A stretch of DNA of 64,000 nt, taken from Setaria digitata (lineage: Eukaryota > Nematoda > Chromadorea > Rhabditida > Setariidae). The DNA lies in contig RCAB01000127.1 in the NCBI GenBank assembly GCA_003640385.1, positions 1 through 64,000 of the forward strand, in the 5' to 3' direction. The translations under genes and the position numbers were made by a program. Below are positions 39,768 to 53,145 of the stretch, in pieces (the first letter of the stretch is position 1; every line of letters starts with the position of its first letter). The notes beneath the pieces were generated by a model, which was given only the letters and a program-made list of their open reading frames with translations, was not told the origin of the DNA and searched no databases.

Positions 39768-39807
39768 TTTTCACAGACATATATATATATATATATGTCT
39801 GTGAAAA
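39768..39807. repeat. 40-bp perfect palindrome with AT core
   Basis: The arm TTTTCACAGACAT, an (AT)n core, and the exact reverse complement ATGTCTGTGAAAA form an uninterrupted palindrome. It could extrude as a cruciform or form a stem in RNA. It lies just upstream of the known exons of the minus-strand membrane gene. Confidence 0.9.
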
Positions 39808-42123
39808 AATATATAAAAATATATATATGAAGCATTTATTCATGATTTTATAATTACCTACTTGTTTAGAGGACGGAATTGTGGAAAACCTTAAAAATTG
39901 TGATATAAATATATATTTATTTTGAGTGTTAATTAATTTTAACATCCGTTTCTTTCTTCTTATTTTTACTCTTTGATCTTCTACTGTAAAGTTGAAATAG
40001 GCTATAGCTGTGATTTTGCCTCACAATTAGCAACACTTCAAAGTAGCACCTGTTTCACATAGTTTACCATTTCTCAGCTCATTTAAACTGTTTGGGGCAC
40101 AAAGAAAAAATCTTCTTGGCACCAATATATCAACTCGCTAATATCAATTTTTTGTTGGAACTGATCAGATCGTTCAAACCTGGAAATCTGGTAGTAGTTA
40201 TGCTTTATCTCTAGTAGCTAGCACCTATTCATGGGAAAAAAAAAAAACTTAATTTGAGATTATTTGTTTTCATTTGTTTTTTGCTGCTCCTTTGAACTAC
40301 TTGTACTTTTCTACAAGTGACTCTTATAAGATTTGAGAATGAGAAATGGAGGATGCGTTGGCAAAACTAACTTGACATAACTGAATGAAGCTATCTCAGT
40401 GCTTCATTCGTCACATTTTATTTTAAACAAATTTGAAATGGTTCATTTTCAACCTTTTATCCATTCGTTTATTTCCGTCTTCTGTGTTTAAATTGTAAGA
40501 AGCCTTGAATTAAGGATGATCGAATGAGCATGACAGAGTGCTTTCCTTTTCCCTATGACATCGTCACCTTAAGGACAATTCGGAATTGCGGATGCTTTTT
40601 CCTAATCAAATAGAACATAGCACTCACTTCCTTTCCTCTCCCTCCTTTAATTTCTGCTCTTATATAAACGCTTAGAATAAAATATCACTTTGACGAAATG
40701 ACTATCGACTCTAATATATTTACTAGATGACATGGCTTAAATAAATAAGGCGCTTTCTACCATTCATAACATTTTATACTATTTAATATCGTTTAATCAG
40801 TTCATGCTTCTGATCTCCTGAATAAACTACATTTCAATTACGGACTATTTCAAAAAACTGGCCAAATTTTGCCTGTAATATTAGTGTTGAATCCATTAAC
40901 TTGTCACAAAATTTTTTATCTTGTTTTATCTATTTTTTTTACTATCTGTTTGCAAAAGAGCTGTCAAAAAATAAGAAAAAGAAACAGATGAAATATGGAA
41001 CAAATGTTTTCTACTCGGATTGCTATTTCAGATTTTGAGATTATGTTTTTTGAATGATGGTGCGGTTGCTTTACAGTGAACGTTTTTCAGATATTTATTT
41101 GGGAGCAATCTTGGCAACAGTCTATCTACCATAAAATTCTAAGACGCTGTGAAGTTATTTGATTCGCTGTACTAAGTTGTGCCAATAAAAAAGACCTGCT
41201 CTGGAAACAATTATGTTTGTTTTATATTTAACTTAATCATTTGCAGCTTCAAATTTTACCCATTAACCTGCATTGATTAAGAGGTAATCATTTATAATGA
41301 TATCAAAAAATCCAATTAATTTCAAACAAAAGTAGTCATATTGGCACTTAGCACTGTTAGCTATTCTAAGCTATTTGTTCACCAAATTCCACAGGAATTT
41401 AATAAATTTATCTCCTACTGTGGAATGAAATGAGTAAGATCATGAATAATTCTTTATGCTTTTGCATTCATATTTTCGAAAGCTGAAGTTGGAAGTTCTG
41501 TGATAGTAACTATGAATCAAGAGAGGATAGCTTCGTTGTCTGCATAATTATCAGTTGACGTTAAATTGTTAGAGACAACAATTCTGAATTATGTGCAGTG
41601 GCAACATAGGTGTGAAAATAATAATGAACATCGCCACAATGATAATGATGATTACAATGTCTATAATAACGATATGAATACACTGATAAGTTGTAGTGCT
41701 GTCAGATGCATTTGACTTGCAAGTCAGTGTTGCTCCTGTTCAAGTTTGAGGTTAAAACTAGCGAAAATAAGATAGGTTGAAAGGAAGCATTGTGTAGTAG
41801 AGATGATTAGATATTTCGAAAATGAATGCAGGAGACATCAGTTGCAAAATGCAGTTTGGCTGCAGTGGAAATACTGCTGTACAGAGTGTCTGTGCTAGGC
41901 TATGCTTGAAGAAGAGGGGAAAAAGATTAGAACCGATGAGATACTGATGATAAGTGATAGTAGTAGAAGTAGTTGCAATTACAAAATGTGAGAAGGCATA
42001 CGGAGTAGTGCGAGGAATACGAGTTGCAACGGTAATCAAGTTAGCATATTCTGAATACTAAGTGAGGGTAAGCAACTGGTCATAGCACTATGTTGCAGCT
42101 GTAGTAGTTCAAATAGTAGGAGT

Positions 42124-42138
<15 letters not shown>

Positions 42139-42157
<19 letters not shown>

Positions 42158-42188
42158 CTAGCTAGTTAGCCACTACTACTACTACTAC
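42139..42188. repeat. Long hairpin made from TAG/CTA trinucleotide runs
   Basis: The left arm (42139-42160) is a GTA run ending GTGGCTA; the six-base spacer is GCTAGT; the right arm (42167-42188) is its exact reverse complement, TAGCCAC followed by a CTA run. The 22-bp arms are perfect. The GTA run extends further left to about 42124. Confidence 0.9.
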
Positions 42189-42236
42189 CTAGCTTGCTAT
42201 CTAGTTAGCTAGGAAAGCAAGCAAGAGTAGCAAGCA
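42187..42236. repeat. Foldback repeat copy A
   Basis: This block contains TAGCTTGCT near one end and CAAGAGTAGCAAGC at the other, so its ends can pair with each other. A close copy lies about 0.9 kb to the right (43084-43125) and shares the 18-base block GCAAGCAAGAGTAGCAAG. It directly abuts the TAG hairpin. Confidence 0.7.
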
Positions 42237-43081
42237 ACAGTGCTGCAATGCTTCGCACACTAAATGCAAGCAAGCTTTTCCTCGTTAAAATTTTATTTCC
42301 TAGTGTAAAGTTTTATCTAATAAATTGAATGCAGTGCTGAAAAAGGCTTTCATTCTTAATAGATACTTATTCCATTCCAAACTATTTCTGGATTATTTTA
42401 TAAAACTTTTTGCCCATGTTATTCTGCTATGTGTGAAAGCTTTCTTCATTTGAATCAAAGAGAAATTAGTCATTCATATTAATATTCAAATATAAAAGAA
42501 GCTTATGAACTAATAATTATTGAATCATGTGTTTTGTATAACCAAAACACAGATATCTGATGATATTTGAATTTCTTATAATTCTTGCTTGCCAGCTAGC
42601 TTAATTTCATAACTTGATTTTAACCTTTTCTCTAATGTTTTTATTCATTATAAAGGTGTAGTTCACTTCTGCCGCTACAATTCAAAACTTCTGTGTCAAT
42701 TTCAAAATTAGAATGCGAGAAAAAAAAAGAAGTCATACTGTTTAACTAATTAAAAAACGTTGAAAGAAAAAATTGGACCCCACTCATAGTGTTATGCATG
42801 ATACGTATGAATTGATCAGTCGGCGACAAGCTACTTTCCATATCACCAAGGAAGTGTTATTTTCGCTATTCCTTTTCCAAAACTTTTCCTGTATTTTCAA
42901 CTTTTTGCCTAATTGGATAGTGCATTAAATACATTGAAAAAAAAAAAAAAAAAAAAAAAAATTGCAGGAAATAAATCGTTGCGTCATGTTTCGTTTCATC
43001 AGGTGTATACTTTATTCCCGATGATACTTCTGGTTCTTTGTTTTTTTATTTTTATATAATCGTGTCATTCTATACTACTAG

Positions 43082-43127
43082 TACTTAGCTTGCTAGTTAG
43101 CTAGGGAGGCAAGCAAGAGTAGCAAGC
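43082..43127. repeat. Foldback repeat copy B
   Basis: This is a near copy of the 42187-42236 block, differing by a short deletion (CTATCT reduced) and a few substitutions, with the GTTAGCTAGG and GCAAGCAAGAGTAGCAAG segments shared. Copies this close suggest a dispersed short inverted-repeat element. Confidence 0.7.
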
Positions 43128-44067
43128 TATGTGGGTGTTTTTTTTTTTTTCGGAAAAAAAAAACTAATTTTTGTTGCCTAATGCGGGCATACAATACAGT
43201 GCAACTTATTTTTATTTTTCCTCCAGCTATTTTAATTGTTTAAGCAGCACTTAAATTCCATTTCTTGAAGTAAATATCATCTTTGGCCCTTTTATTTTCA
43301 TAAATCGTTCAGTGTAAGCTTTTCTCTGCAATGACCACTACCTTAGAGGTGTCGTTGGAGGTTTCAATTAGTTATTACATTGAGCTCAAACCTCTGCTAC
43401 AAATTGTACTATAAGTTGATAAGAAAATAGTCGGGCCTTTTGACATTAAAGAATCATCTAACTTCGATTCGGTCAATACAGGTTATTGCATTTTACGTAA
43501 TCTTCCAGACGATGAGTTTTTGTGGTATTATTATAAAATGCTTAGTTTTTAGGTTTTTTTTTTTTTTTTCACTTTTCCGTTTGGTTCATATATCCAAAGA
43601 TCTTGGAATGGTCGATATTGTCATAGCTATAAGAGAATCAGATTCAATAATTACTTCAGGCAGTCTTTGTCCACTTCTGATGACCAACTATCATACTTTT
43701 AATCTTTAGGGCTTTCCTCTTCACTGCAGAACTTTTGAAGCATTGAATAACTACTTTGCTGCATGTCTATAAGTAGTTCCTAAGCGTAATCACTGAAATA
43801 AAAGAAAAAAGCAAGTTAAATTTTAGTTTTTGTACAACGTAATTTCTTTATTTTACGAAAAATATAAAGTAGAGAAGAAATAATAACTTAGCAAAAAAAA
43901 AGAAAGAAAAAAGCACTGGGATGTTATGTACGACAACCAAATTTATTTAAGATGCTCAAGTAACAAAGCTCAATAAGCGAAACTTACATTTTCTTTTGCA
44001 CTAACTTAATTAATGACTGCACCACTCAAGCAACAAATGAAAAAGAACAAGTGTGGTTTTGTATGTT

Positions 44068-44087
44068 AAGATTCAATATTGAATCTT
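44068..44087. repeat. 20-bp perfect palindrome
   Basis: AAGATTCAATATTGAATCTT is identical to its reverse complement. No neighbouring gene is evident, so a protein-binding role is only a possibility. Confidence 0.9.
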
Positions 44088-47000
44088 TTCTTTATTTTTC
44101 ATTATTATTCATAGTCAAACAAAATAAGACTGAATTCGCTAATACTAAAATTTTCCTCAAAGAATTATTTTTGTTTATAATTGTACAGCGGCTGTTAGAG
44201 CAAAAATATTAGTGGGAATTTTTATTCGAAATCAGTTAGTTTGTTAAAAGAATGAAATAAAATCACGAAATTCCAAAAGATAAACAATAAATGATATAGA
44301 CGATTTTGGGTACTGAAAAGGAAAGAAGTCGGCAGCAATGAGTTTTCAATGCATCATTAAGCATGAAGGAAGCCTGAAACTGGCTTAAAATGTCAACAGA
44401 ATAATAACTGAGCTAATGTGAACTTCCTTTAATTTTCAAATAAATTCGCAAGCTAAGTGCACTCAGAAATCACTGCAGTGTTTTTCTGATAAGTATTATC
44501 AGCACCAAAAAAATTTGTTTATTATTTATTAAGCTTTCATAAGCAATTATTTTCGAAAGTACTACCTTCATTTCATATCTTAGCCTAATTGAGAAATCAT
44601 GTCACCACTGATTGTAAATCCTTAACCAGAAGTTTCTGTTCGTCTGAGACACTGATTCTGCTCAATTTTATTTTAGTGCTTGAAGTGTTTGCGATCACTG
44701 CCGCTCACTGGCTGGTATAGAAGTGAAATAAGCAAATACTTCCATTCATATGCTTCCATGTAGTCCCTTATTCTGTCTAGATACTACTCTGGTTCCAGAC
44801 ATACTCTTGTTTCATTTGATTAACTTTTGTCAAGTAAACCATAATTTAGCCGATATAATCGTCTCATCAGCTCCTCTATTCCATTTTATGCAGCATTTTT
44901 CATTGACTGTGTCCCTTTCCATTTTTATAATGTTTTCTACGGTCTATTTAGACATCGATTATTTAACACAAGGCATGATTTATTTAAAATATTCCTTTTC
45001 AAATGTAGAATCGTTTCCATTGTTCCAAAAAGTAAATCATGACAGACAGACAGACAGGCGAACACACACACAGGCGTTGCTATAGGTTTGTTCTTCGATT
45101 GTGACGGAAAACGTTGTATAAGAATTTGTTGATATTGAATTAATGCTCATACATAACTAGCAATAAGATCAACAGCAAGACGTAAACAACAACAATAAAC
45201 ACAACTTGGCTTTTGCAGTAAGCAAGAGAAGTGGTCAGTTGTCTGCAACACTTCAGGTAGTGACTGAGGTAATGGGGAAGTAAGATAGAAGTGAATAAAA
45301 TGACCCTGGTAAAAACGGAGGACAGGGAAGGTTGGATATGGGTAGTGATTGAAGTTGACGGGGTAGTGTGGGAAGGCATTCTCGAGCAAAGGAGGAGGAG
45401 GTAAAGGATGTTTGGGGGTACTGCGGTGCTGTTCACTCGTTGTCGCGTGCTTCGGATGATGATATTCACTGAGCCCAGTAAAGGGACCAGCTGCTTTGTG
45501 CCATGCTGTTTAGGCTCGTATATTGGTCCGATAAATTGAGCTTAGCGTGATCGTCAGTGTTCCTCCTGAGCCTAGGCACCACAGCTGATAGCAACTCACC
45601 ACTTCATCTCTCCATTTTAGCCATTACTCGCCGTTTACTCTATTTTCAGCCATCGTCCACCCTTCCATCACATGATACCGTTACTTCTTAACAAGCGTAC
45701 TCACTCCCCGAAGTCATAACTCTAGCCAAAGTGCATCTTCATCATCTTTATTATCACTGTCATCGTCATTGTCAACATCCTCATCATTATCGTCACCACT
45801 GTCATCATCATCCGTAACAATCGGTGGTATGGATGCTAACTTACTGGATGCTTTGCTTTAGCTTTCCTCTGTCCTTGCACCCAAGTCATTTTTAACAACC
45901 TCTTCAGAGATATTTTTTCTTGTTACAGCAACCGCTCAACTGCAGGTAGCATCATTATGCTCGTCGAATTTCTCAGGAAAGCACAGTTGGTGTCGGCAAA
46001 CCATTTTATTTCCCTTCTAATGCCTCTTCCATTCCGTTCCTTTCATCTCTTTCTGTATCACAGCAAGAAGCGCAACTCACTGAAATCATTTCCGTAATTA
46101 GTCGAACGGAATGTACTGATTACTTCTTGTAGAATCGACCCTAAGAACTTCATGGAATATAATACTGCGCCACTGATCAGCGTTTTCTATTAGAAAAGTT
46201 ACTGTATTCATGTTGCTGTTATATTATAATTCATTCAAATGCTCAAATGGTAATATTCGAAGGTAAAGAATCCCAATTGTACATCTTCGTTTCCTTCATT
46301 TCATTTATGCACTCCGTACTCTACTGTACTGAAATTACTAACTCATTGTTCCTCTAATTACCAATCGCACTTCGTTTGAACGCTCAAGTCATCACGAAGT
46401 TATTTTCGCAAATTTGAATTTGGATTATTTTTGACTCCTTATTAATGGGATAGTGGGTACACTAATAAATTTGAATAAATTTATTGAAACTTTAGATGCT
46501 TCGGCAAATACAGTAGTCAAAAATTATTGAGGCTTTGCAATTCATTGTTTTTATTAATTTCCTTCTTCACATAATGCATCTGTATGTGGCAGTAAACAGT
46601 TTTAATTCTCAACCTCCTCTAGGTCTATATCACCCAAACTGCAGTTCGGTTTTTCTATTTTATAAACGAATCCATCTTATCAAGTAGTCACATTGTAGTT
46701 TCTAAATAACATAGCTTTTTTCAACTGTTATTCTCAAAGAACTGACTAGCGGCGGTATTCTTCTGATTTCTCTTTTTCACCACAGGTAAGATGTCATTAG
46801 TATTATATCGATGATAATGGTAATAGTTAAAATGCAGTAATTTGGCACAACCTATGTTGAGGAAAACACGAAAGACCGCATTTTAGACTAGTAGAATCCA
46901 TTATCTGCCGCCATCATCACCGATGTTCTTAGTGGTGAGCAACTTGGGGTGAACGTGTTTCTAATCCGGAGACGTGTCATTATGTTAGCTTCAACTTACT

Positions 47001-47670
47001 AAAAACTTGTCACGGATCCATAAAGTCTTTCAACTTATCTACTAGCTGCAATTAACTTCTTCCCTCCCAACTACTTTCAACGTGTTTTATAATATTTGGC
47101 TAAGGGTTATGTTCTGCGTTCCATTCAGCTACTTCCGCTGAAGCCACTTGTTATCCTGAGATTTACCCTATTTTTCATATTCTCTCTGTGCATTTTACAA
47201 ACTAAACTAGGGATTATCCTTTTGCTCGATGCTAATTTGAAATCATTGCAACACTAAGTGGATCTATTTCATTCAAATATATTTCGAAAGACCTTGATTT
47301 ATACTTTTCATTCTTTTAAGAAGAGAGTTTTGCTTGAGCTTACCAAGCATACTCTTTTGGAAGCTCTCTGACATCTGTAAACTAAATTTGACACAGTTGA
47401 GAGACAGAGGAACCAACTTTATTTATTACAATTCTTTCAATCGTTTTTCAATTCGAGCGTCTAGATTTAAACGCTGAAAACATGTCAGATCGTTCCATTA
47501 ATGCTGTAATTAAGAGTGTTTTCACTTCCGGGAACGGGCCGTTCCATTCAAAATTAACTTAGCCGAAGATGATATCCAGAAGGCAGCTCAGCTCAGTTTC
47601 CATTGGAAGCTTTTGTCCAAGGCGCTTTCGTCATGAGAGGACCTTTTCAAGCCATAGGGATGGAAGACAT

Positions 47671-47693
47671 ATATATATATATATATATATATG
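47671..47693. repeat. TA dinucleotide microsatellite
   Basis: A run of about eleven TA units within the gene-poor region, ending in TGTGTATG. Confidence 0.9.
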
Positions 47694-48948
47694 TGTATGC
47701 TTTGCTGTTTATCTCACGGAAGTAAAATGTTCAATAATATCACAACCCTTAGAGAGCCTTTTTAATAAATGGCTTCATTTCCCCTCTCACTCTTTCGTAG
47801 CTTTTCTTTTTGTTTTCCTTACTCTTTCCAATAAAACAGTAAGAAAGGGACACCTCTCTACCCATCGATTGACAATTTTCATTTCACAGTTCCTTCTTTT
47901 AAATCCGTCATGTTTTATCAGGAAATTAAGAGGTGACTGAAGAATGGTTTCCTCTTGTTATTGCTATCAGTTTTAAAAGAATAATAGTTTTCTTGAATTT
48001 ATTTTATTAGTTTTTTCTTTTTTTTTTTCCAATTCACAAGTACAGCAAATTCAAAATTGCCGTTGCATCACATTAAACTTTTCTTGCTTTGTTCCCGTCG
48101 AGATCTTTCCTTCGGTGATGTGAGTGATGTGTTATTCTACCTGAATACAAGTCATATAAGCATCACTTTCCATCTTAATGGTTATATTCAAACCTTGGCA
48201 TCCCAGAACACTCAATTTATCAGTGACAGAACCGTTTTGCTGACCATGTCAACTTATGTGATCATTGGAACTGTTCATGGCGCAACTAGACAATCTAAGT
48301 TTTCTCTGCGGCTTTTTAGTGAGAAAAATTCTTTTTTATGAGTGCTCCCACATTCATCATTGTCCGTTGTATTCAAGGTTGCAAATTTATAGGCCAGATG
48401 GTTTGAGTTTTAGTTGTGGCTAGGTGAGGATTTCTTGCAACCGATGCTTACCTTTGATCGCACCTCCCGTCAAAGATTAGCGATGCATTAATTTTTCGTG
48501 TCTGATTAACACCTTCCACAAACGTACTGAGCCTTGCTTCGTTTGATATTCATATTGAAATTTTCAAATCGTTTACAGATAAGGTACGATCGCGGCGTGC
48601 GTGATAGCTCATCAGTGTAAGAGGCTAAAACAACCCTTAAATGGGGACGACTCTGAGCGGAAACATCTGCTACTTCTTCTGTTGCTATTTCATGTTAACC
48701 AGCATCAATATTACGTAATTTAAGTGAAGGTTACCATTTTCTGATTCACCTTCATACTGCAGTAATATCTGGAAAGCACTGTTGTCGAGAACTCCGTTAT
48801 GTATTATAGATTGATATCCAAACAGAAAGGAAAGAGTTTTCAGAATTCATAATTTAAGGGAACATGATCAAATTCTATTTAACTACTAAGTGTCTGGAAA
48901 AATTTCAACATCAAGTGTATTGAAGAACTGGCCGGCGGTGGCAGTGGG

Positions 48949-51900
48949 ATGCTGCTCTATTACTTGGCGGCCATCTTCAAGGGGCTCCATCCGCGAGTTG
49001 ATGATGATTTTGTTGATAAGCTCAATTACCACTATACCTCTGCCATTATTTTTGCATTTGCAATCATCGTTTCGGCGAAACAATACGTTGGTAAGTTGTT
49101 ACTTTCAGTCGGAATATTAAGAAGTATTGAACAGATTTCATTCCTTTGAAATGAACAGAGCAACATTTAAGAAAGTGCAAATTTTTCTTGTAAGAAACAA
49201 TATGTTAGGAGAACAAAGGATAAGGCCAAAATTGGAAGATCTTTCTGAATTTCTGAAAAAAAAATTCCAGTCTTTCAATGCTGTAATTTTTAGCAATAAA
49301 AGTCAATGTCAGCTGATGTGTAATGGGAAAAAAGGTACACTACACCACCCTAAGGGAACACAATTCCATTTCTACTTCCTGTTCACTTTGGTGACTTCCC
49401 AAATATCCATTCCAGATATCATTTTTAGTCTTCATTAAAAGAACAAATTCCAGGAAATGTTGCAGTTAGCAACAAACTAATGGGTATGAAAAGAACTAAT
49501 TAATATTTATCAGTCTTTGCAATGATGTGATACCGATTAAATGATGCTCATGACAAGAGGAAACAACTGCTACCCGTAGCTTAAAGACCCTAAGCAAAAT
49601 GAATCTAGAGACTAGAATCTCAATTGAATTAATGCTTCTTATTTACTGTTGAACAGCAGCTATAAGACCAAGCTGTTGGGAAAATAGATATGGACAAGCA
49701 AGAAGGATACGGAAGGGAGGAAGATTTTGCTTAGGACTTTACACCACACATCAGATTGCTTTTTAACGCATCAATCAACTAAGCATTACAGAAGTTGACT
49801 TTCTGCTCGTATACTTATCTCATTTTTTTGAACAGTCCTCTTCCTTTTCATTGTTGCTTCTATCTTGCACCTTTAGGGAGTTTAACATCATTTGAAATCA
49901 TAAAAAATGGATGAGCGCAGTTTTAACAACCACAAATTGTTAAAATTTTGTTTAAATAATAAGCAAAGTACAGAAGATTAACGGTTGAGGATGAGTATTT
50001 TATAGGCAAATGCAATTCTCACTTACTTCGTATCACTTGGTGGCATAGTCAAGGCGCACCAGTGATATTAAAAGTCTCAACTCCGCCATTCCAATTTTAG
50101 CATTAATTTATTAAGACACATTTTAAATTTCAGGATATCCAATTCAGTGTTGGGTGCCAGCACAGTTTACGGATGCATGGGAGCAGTATACAGAAAACTA
50201 TTGTTGGGTGGAAAATACATATTATTTGCCTTTAACAAGTGCTTTTCCGCTGGAGTATGGCGATAGGAGGTATTTCTTTATTTAAGAAGTACCTCTAATA
50301 AAAAATACCTCTAATGTAATAAGAATTTCTCGGTTGACGTTTTTTTTTTTCCAAATGACTCTTGTTTCGGTTTCATTTACGTCATTGAAGTTAGGGTAGT
50401 GATTTTATCAAACTTGAGAACAATTTCAGGGCTCGTCAAATTAGTTACTATCAGTGGGTACCGTTTGTGCTTGCTCTTGAGGCTTTGATGTTCTACATTC
50501 CATGCATTATGTGGCGGGGTTTGCTACACTGGCACTCAGGTGAATCCAAATTTTATGGCCTTTCGATTGATATAGGTGGAGAAGGTGTGCCAAAAGATTA
50601 AAAGAAGTGTAGTAGGAACCAGTTCCTTATTCAAAATATATTGTTCTTCTGTTACCTGGATGTCTTGGTTTTACTGGATGTAAATGAATTTAAATATGCT
50701 TCGTGAAGTGCTACTAATGAGTGATCGTTGATCCTCTTCCGCCGGCTTTAATCTATATTCTCTAACTTTGCTTAGACTATTGTTGAAACCACTTCATGGC
50801 CGCATTTCACCGTCCGAAAACCTCATTGTTAGACTTTACTAAATCTGAGTGCTTTTTTAAGCTTCTTAAAATAACGCCCACATGTTCCCATCTACTAAAA
50901 TTTAAACTTCATATTCATAAATTCTGAATTTTATTACACAGATCAGTATTATGTATTATTTAATTAGAATCCTTACTTCGAGTGGACTTGAAAGTTAAAT
51001 AGTCTGTAAATCTGCAGAGGATTTTGTTTGTTAGCTTACATTCTTCATGTATCCAACAGCATTAATTGGCATAATTAAACTGCATTTTAATGAATCGGCA
51101 GAGAGAAGGCAAGAGAGCAGCTACTAATAAAATGTCCAGTCTAATGCATGAAGGATTATTGCTGAAAGTGATGAGCCTAATTAAACGATGTCAGTTAATG
51201 TTTAGTTAAATGGACCCTTACCACGATTCAACAATCGGTACTTTTCGAAATTGATAGGAAAGAAATTAAGCGTCAAAGAAATTTAGTAAAGACAGAATTC
51301 AGGGATTAATGTACAAAGCCTCACGCAAATGGCTTGTGATGCAAGGATGATGGATGCGGATGCTCGAGCAGCTACAGTACAAACCATTGCTGGACATATG
51401 GAGGATGCTTTGGAAATACAAAGAGAGGTAAAGAATAATGATATGTAATGAAGAATTTTAAAATATTGGCCGACAGCTACAGCCGTAAATGCGAGATTCC
51501 AAATGGACAGGTAGTTTCGATAAGATCAATTTGCGATTAATAATCAGTTCCAGCAAAGAGCAAGGAATAAATTGCAGAAGAGTGCTTATTGCTAATGGTA
51601 TTCCAGGTGACAGATGTCTCTGGAATGTGCGTGAGCAAGAGATGGGGTTCCTACGTGACCTGCCTATACGTATTTATCAAAACGTTATATTTAATTAATG
51701 TCGTTGGGCAGATATTTTTACTGAATACTTTTCTTGGCACCGACAATATCTTTTATGGTTTCCACATACTCAAGGATCTGCTCAATGGCCGTGAATGGGA
51801 AGTAAGCGGTAATTTCCCCCGCGTGACTATGTGTGATTTTGAGGTATGCTCTGTTGGTCGAATAAATTAGAGAAGGAGAAAAAAGATCTGTTATCTTCTT

Positions 51901-53145
51901 TAATAGATCCATTTGTTAAAAAGATGCTGTCAAATCTGCATTTATTTGATGCTGAAAGTGACCGAAAATTTCAGGTGCGAGTTCTTGGTAATGTTCACCA
52001 TCATACCGTACAGTGTGTACTCATGATAAATATGTTCAATGAGAAAATATTTTTATTTTTATGGTTTTGGTACTTTATGGTATCAATAGTAAGCATGTTT
52101 TCAGTAGGTCACTGGATGCTCATGTCATTTCTACCAGGCCAGGTAAACGTTTTCTTTTGTCCTTAACTCTTTTATTGGGACACAAAATATCTTTATGTCT
52201 TAGCATTTCATCTTATGCCGTTGAAAAAAAAAAAAAAAAAAAAAAAACCCACAAAAGCATAGGTTTTCACTGTTGATACCCAGTTGTGCTGTTGATTGAG
52301 CAAATATTTATTTAGTTGTTGGTTTCGATTTAACAGCTCACTTTCATAAAAAATAATCGGGGAAGTGCATTTCACCAATGACTGTACCAAAAGACAAACT
52401 TACTTTTCAATTTAATTAGTGGTGGTCGCCGCAAAAATGCTACCTTTCAGCATATGAAGTTCATTCGAAAGTATTTAAAAGCCACTGATTTGGCAACAGA
52501 TCGGCAATCCGTCAAAAAGTTTGTACACAAATTTCTTGGATATGACGGTGTGTTTTGCATGAGGATGATAAGTGCACATGCTGGGGATATTATGGCTACC
52601 GAACTTATCGTTGCTCTGTGGCATAATTTCAATGACAGGTGATGTTCGTTTCCAAATAAAGGCCACTGTTTGTTTAATATAAAAAAGCACTTCTATTGTC
52701 AATAAATTTTTTAAAGTTATTTAGCAGTTTTAAATTTGAAAGTAAAAAAAAAGTAAGGGAGACCTTCTTCTGCAGGGTACGAAAGAGCCCCATCGAGATG
52801 TTTGAAGGTGGTGTCACACAAAGCCCCAGTAAATTGGATGCTAATTTTAAAACATGGCTACTAGGACAAACCAGGTAAGTTAAATTTGAATTTTAGTTGT
52901 TGCACTGTTTAAAGAAAATTTTTATTTCTGGTATATTGACTGGTGGCTGTATTGATGCCATTTATCTTGAAGTTTATATCTTAAATTTGCTTGCGATAAC
53001 GCGAAATAAATATTACGAAAGTTTTATTCAAATAAATATTAGTTGATGGAAGTTTTGTTTAAGGAATAAGCCACCTTTCGATGGTTCAAATCCAACACGG
53101 AGCAAGAAACGCCGGAAATCGGATGGTTATTTCACTTTCGTCTGA
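48949..53145 (+). CDS. Innexin gap-junction channel subunit
   Basis: Innexins form intercellular channels between invertebrate cells. Nine exons (48949-49090, 50134-50269, 50430-50539, 51303-51427, 51607-51843, 51975-52142, 52451-52638, 52776-52874, 53064-53145) sum to 1287 bases, or 428 residues, a normal family length. The N-terminus [20 protein letters not shown] leads to the first membrane segment and SAKQYVG. Loop 1 has its two cysteines in [20 protein letters not shown], and the family mark YYQWVPF follows. The third segment is followed by LNTFLG and [20 protein letters not shown]; loop 2 continues [12 protein letters not shown]. The fourth segment is FLFLWFWYF, and the tail ends in a basic stretch ([12 protein letters not shown]). 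The ATG at 48949 matches the usual innexin start, but the frame stays open upstream for about 18 codons with EELAGGGSG before it, so a spliced N-terminal extension is possible. The exact family member was not assigned. Confidence 0.95.

Larger units (their letters stand above)
39582..48948. other. 9.4-kb gene-poor region
   Basis: No domain-bearing frame was found on either strand. The region may include the missing 5' exons or first intron of the minus-strand membrane gene and upstream control sequence of the innexin. Its visible content is simple repeats, perfect palindromes at 39768-39807 and 44068-44087, a long TAG-repeat hairpin at 42139-42188 and two copies of a foldback motif. The frames at 44750-45085, 45140-45469 and 47569-47940 are low complexity or overlap one another, and I do not call them genes. 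Confidence 0.5.

Noticed and set aside
44750..45469. Frames of 111 and 109 codons on opposite strands
   Set aside because: Hydrophobic or Thr/Ser-rich low-information sequence; the minus strand has two overlapping frames open at once, so neither is favoured.
47569..47940. 123-codon plus-strand frame in the gene-poor region
   Set aside because: It runs through a TA microsatellite and has no domain or residue pattern suggesting a protein.
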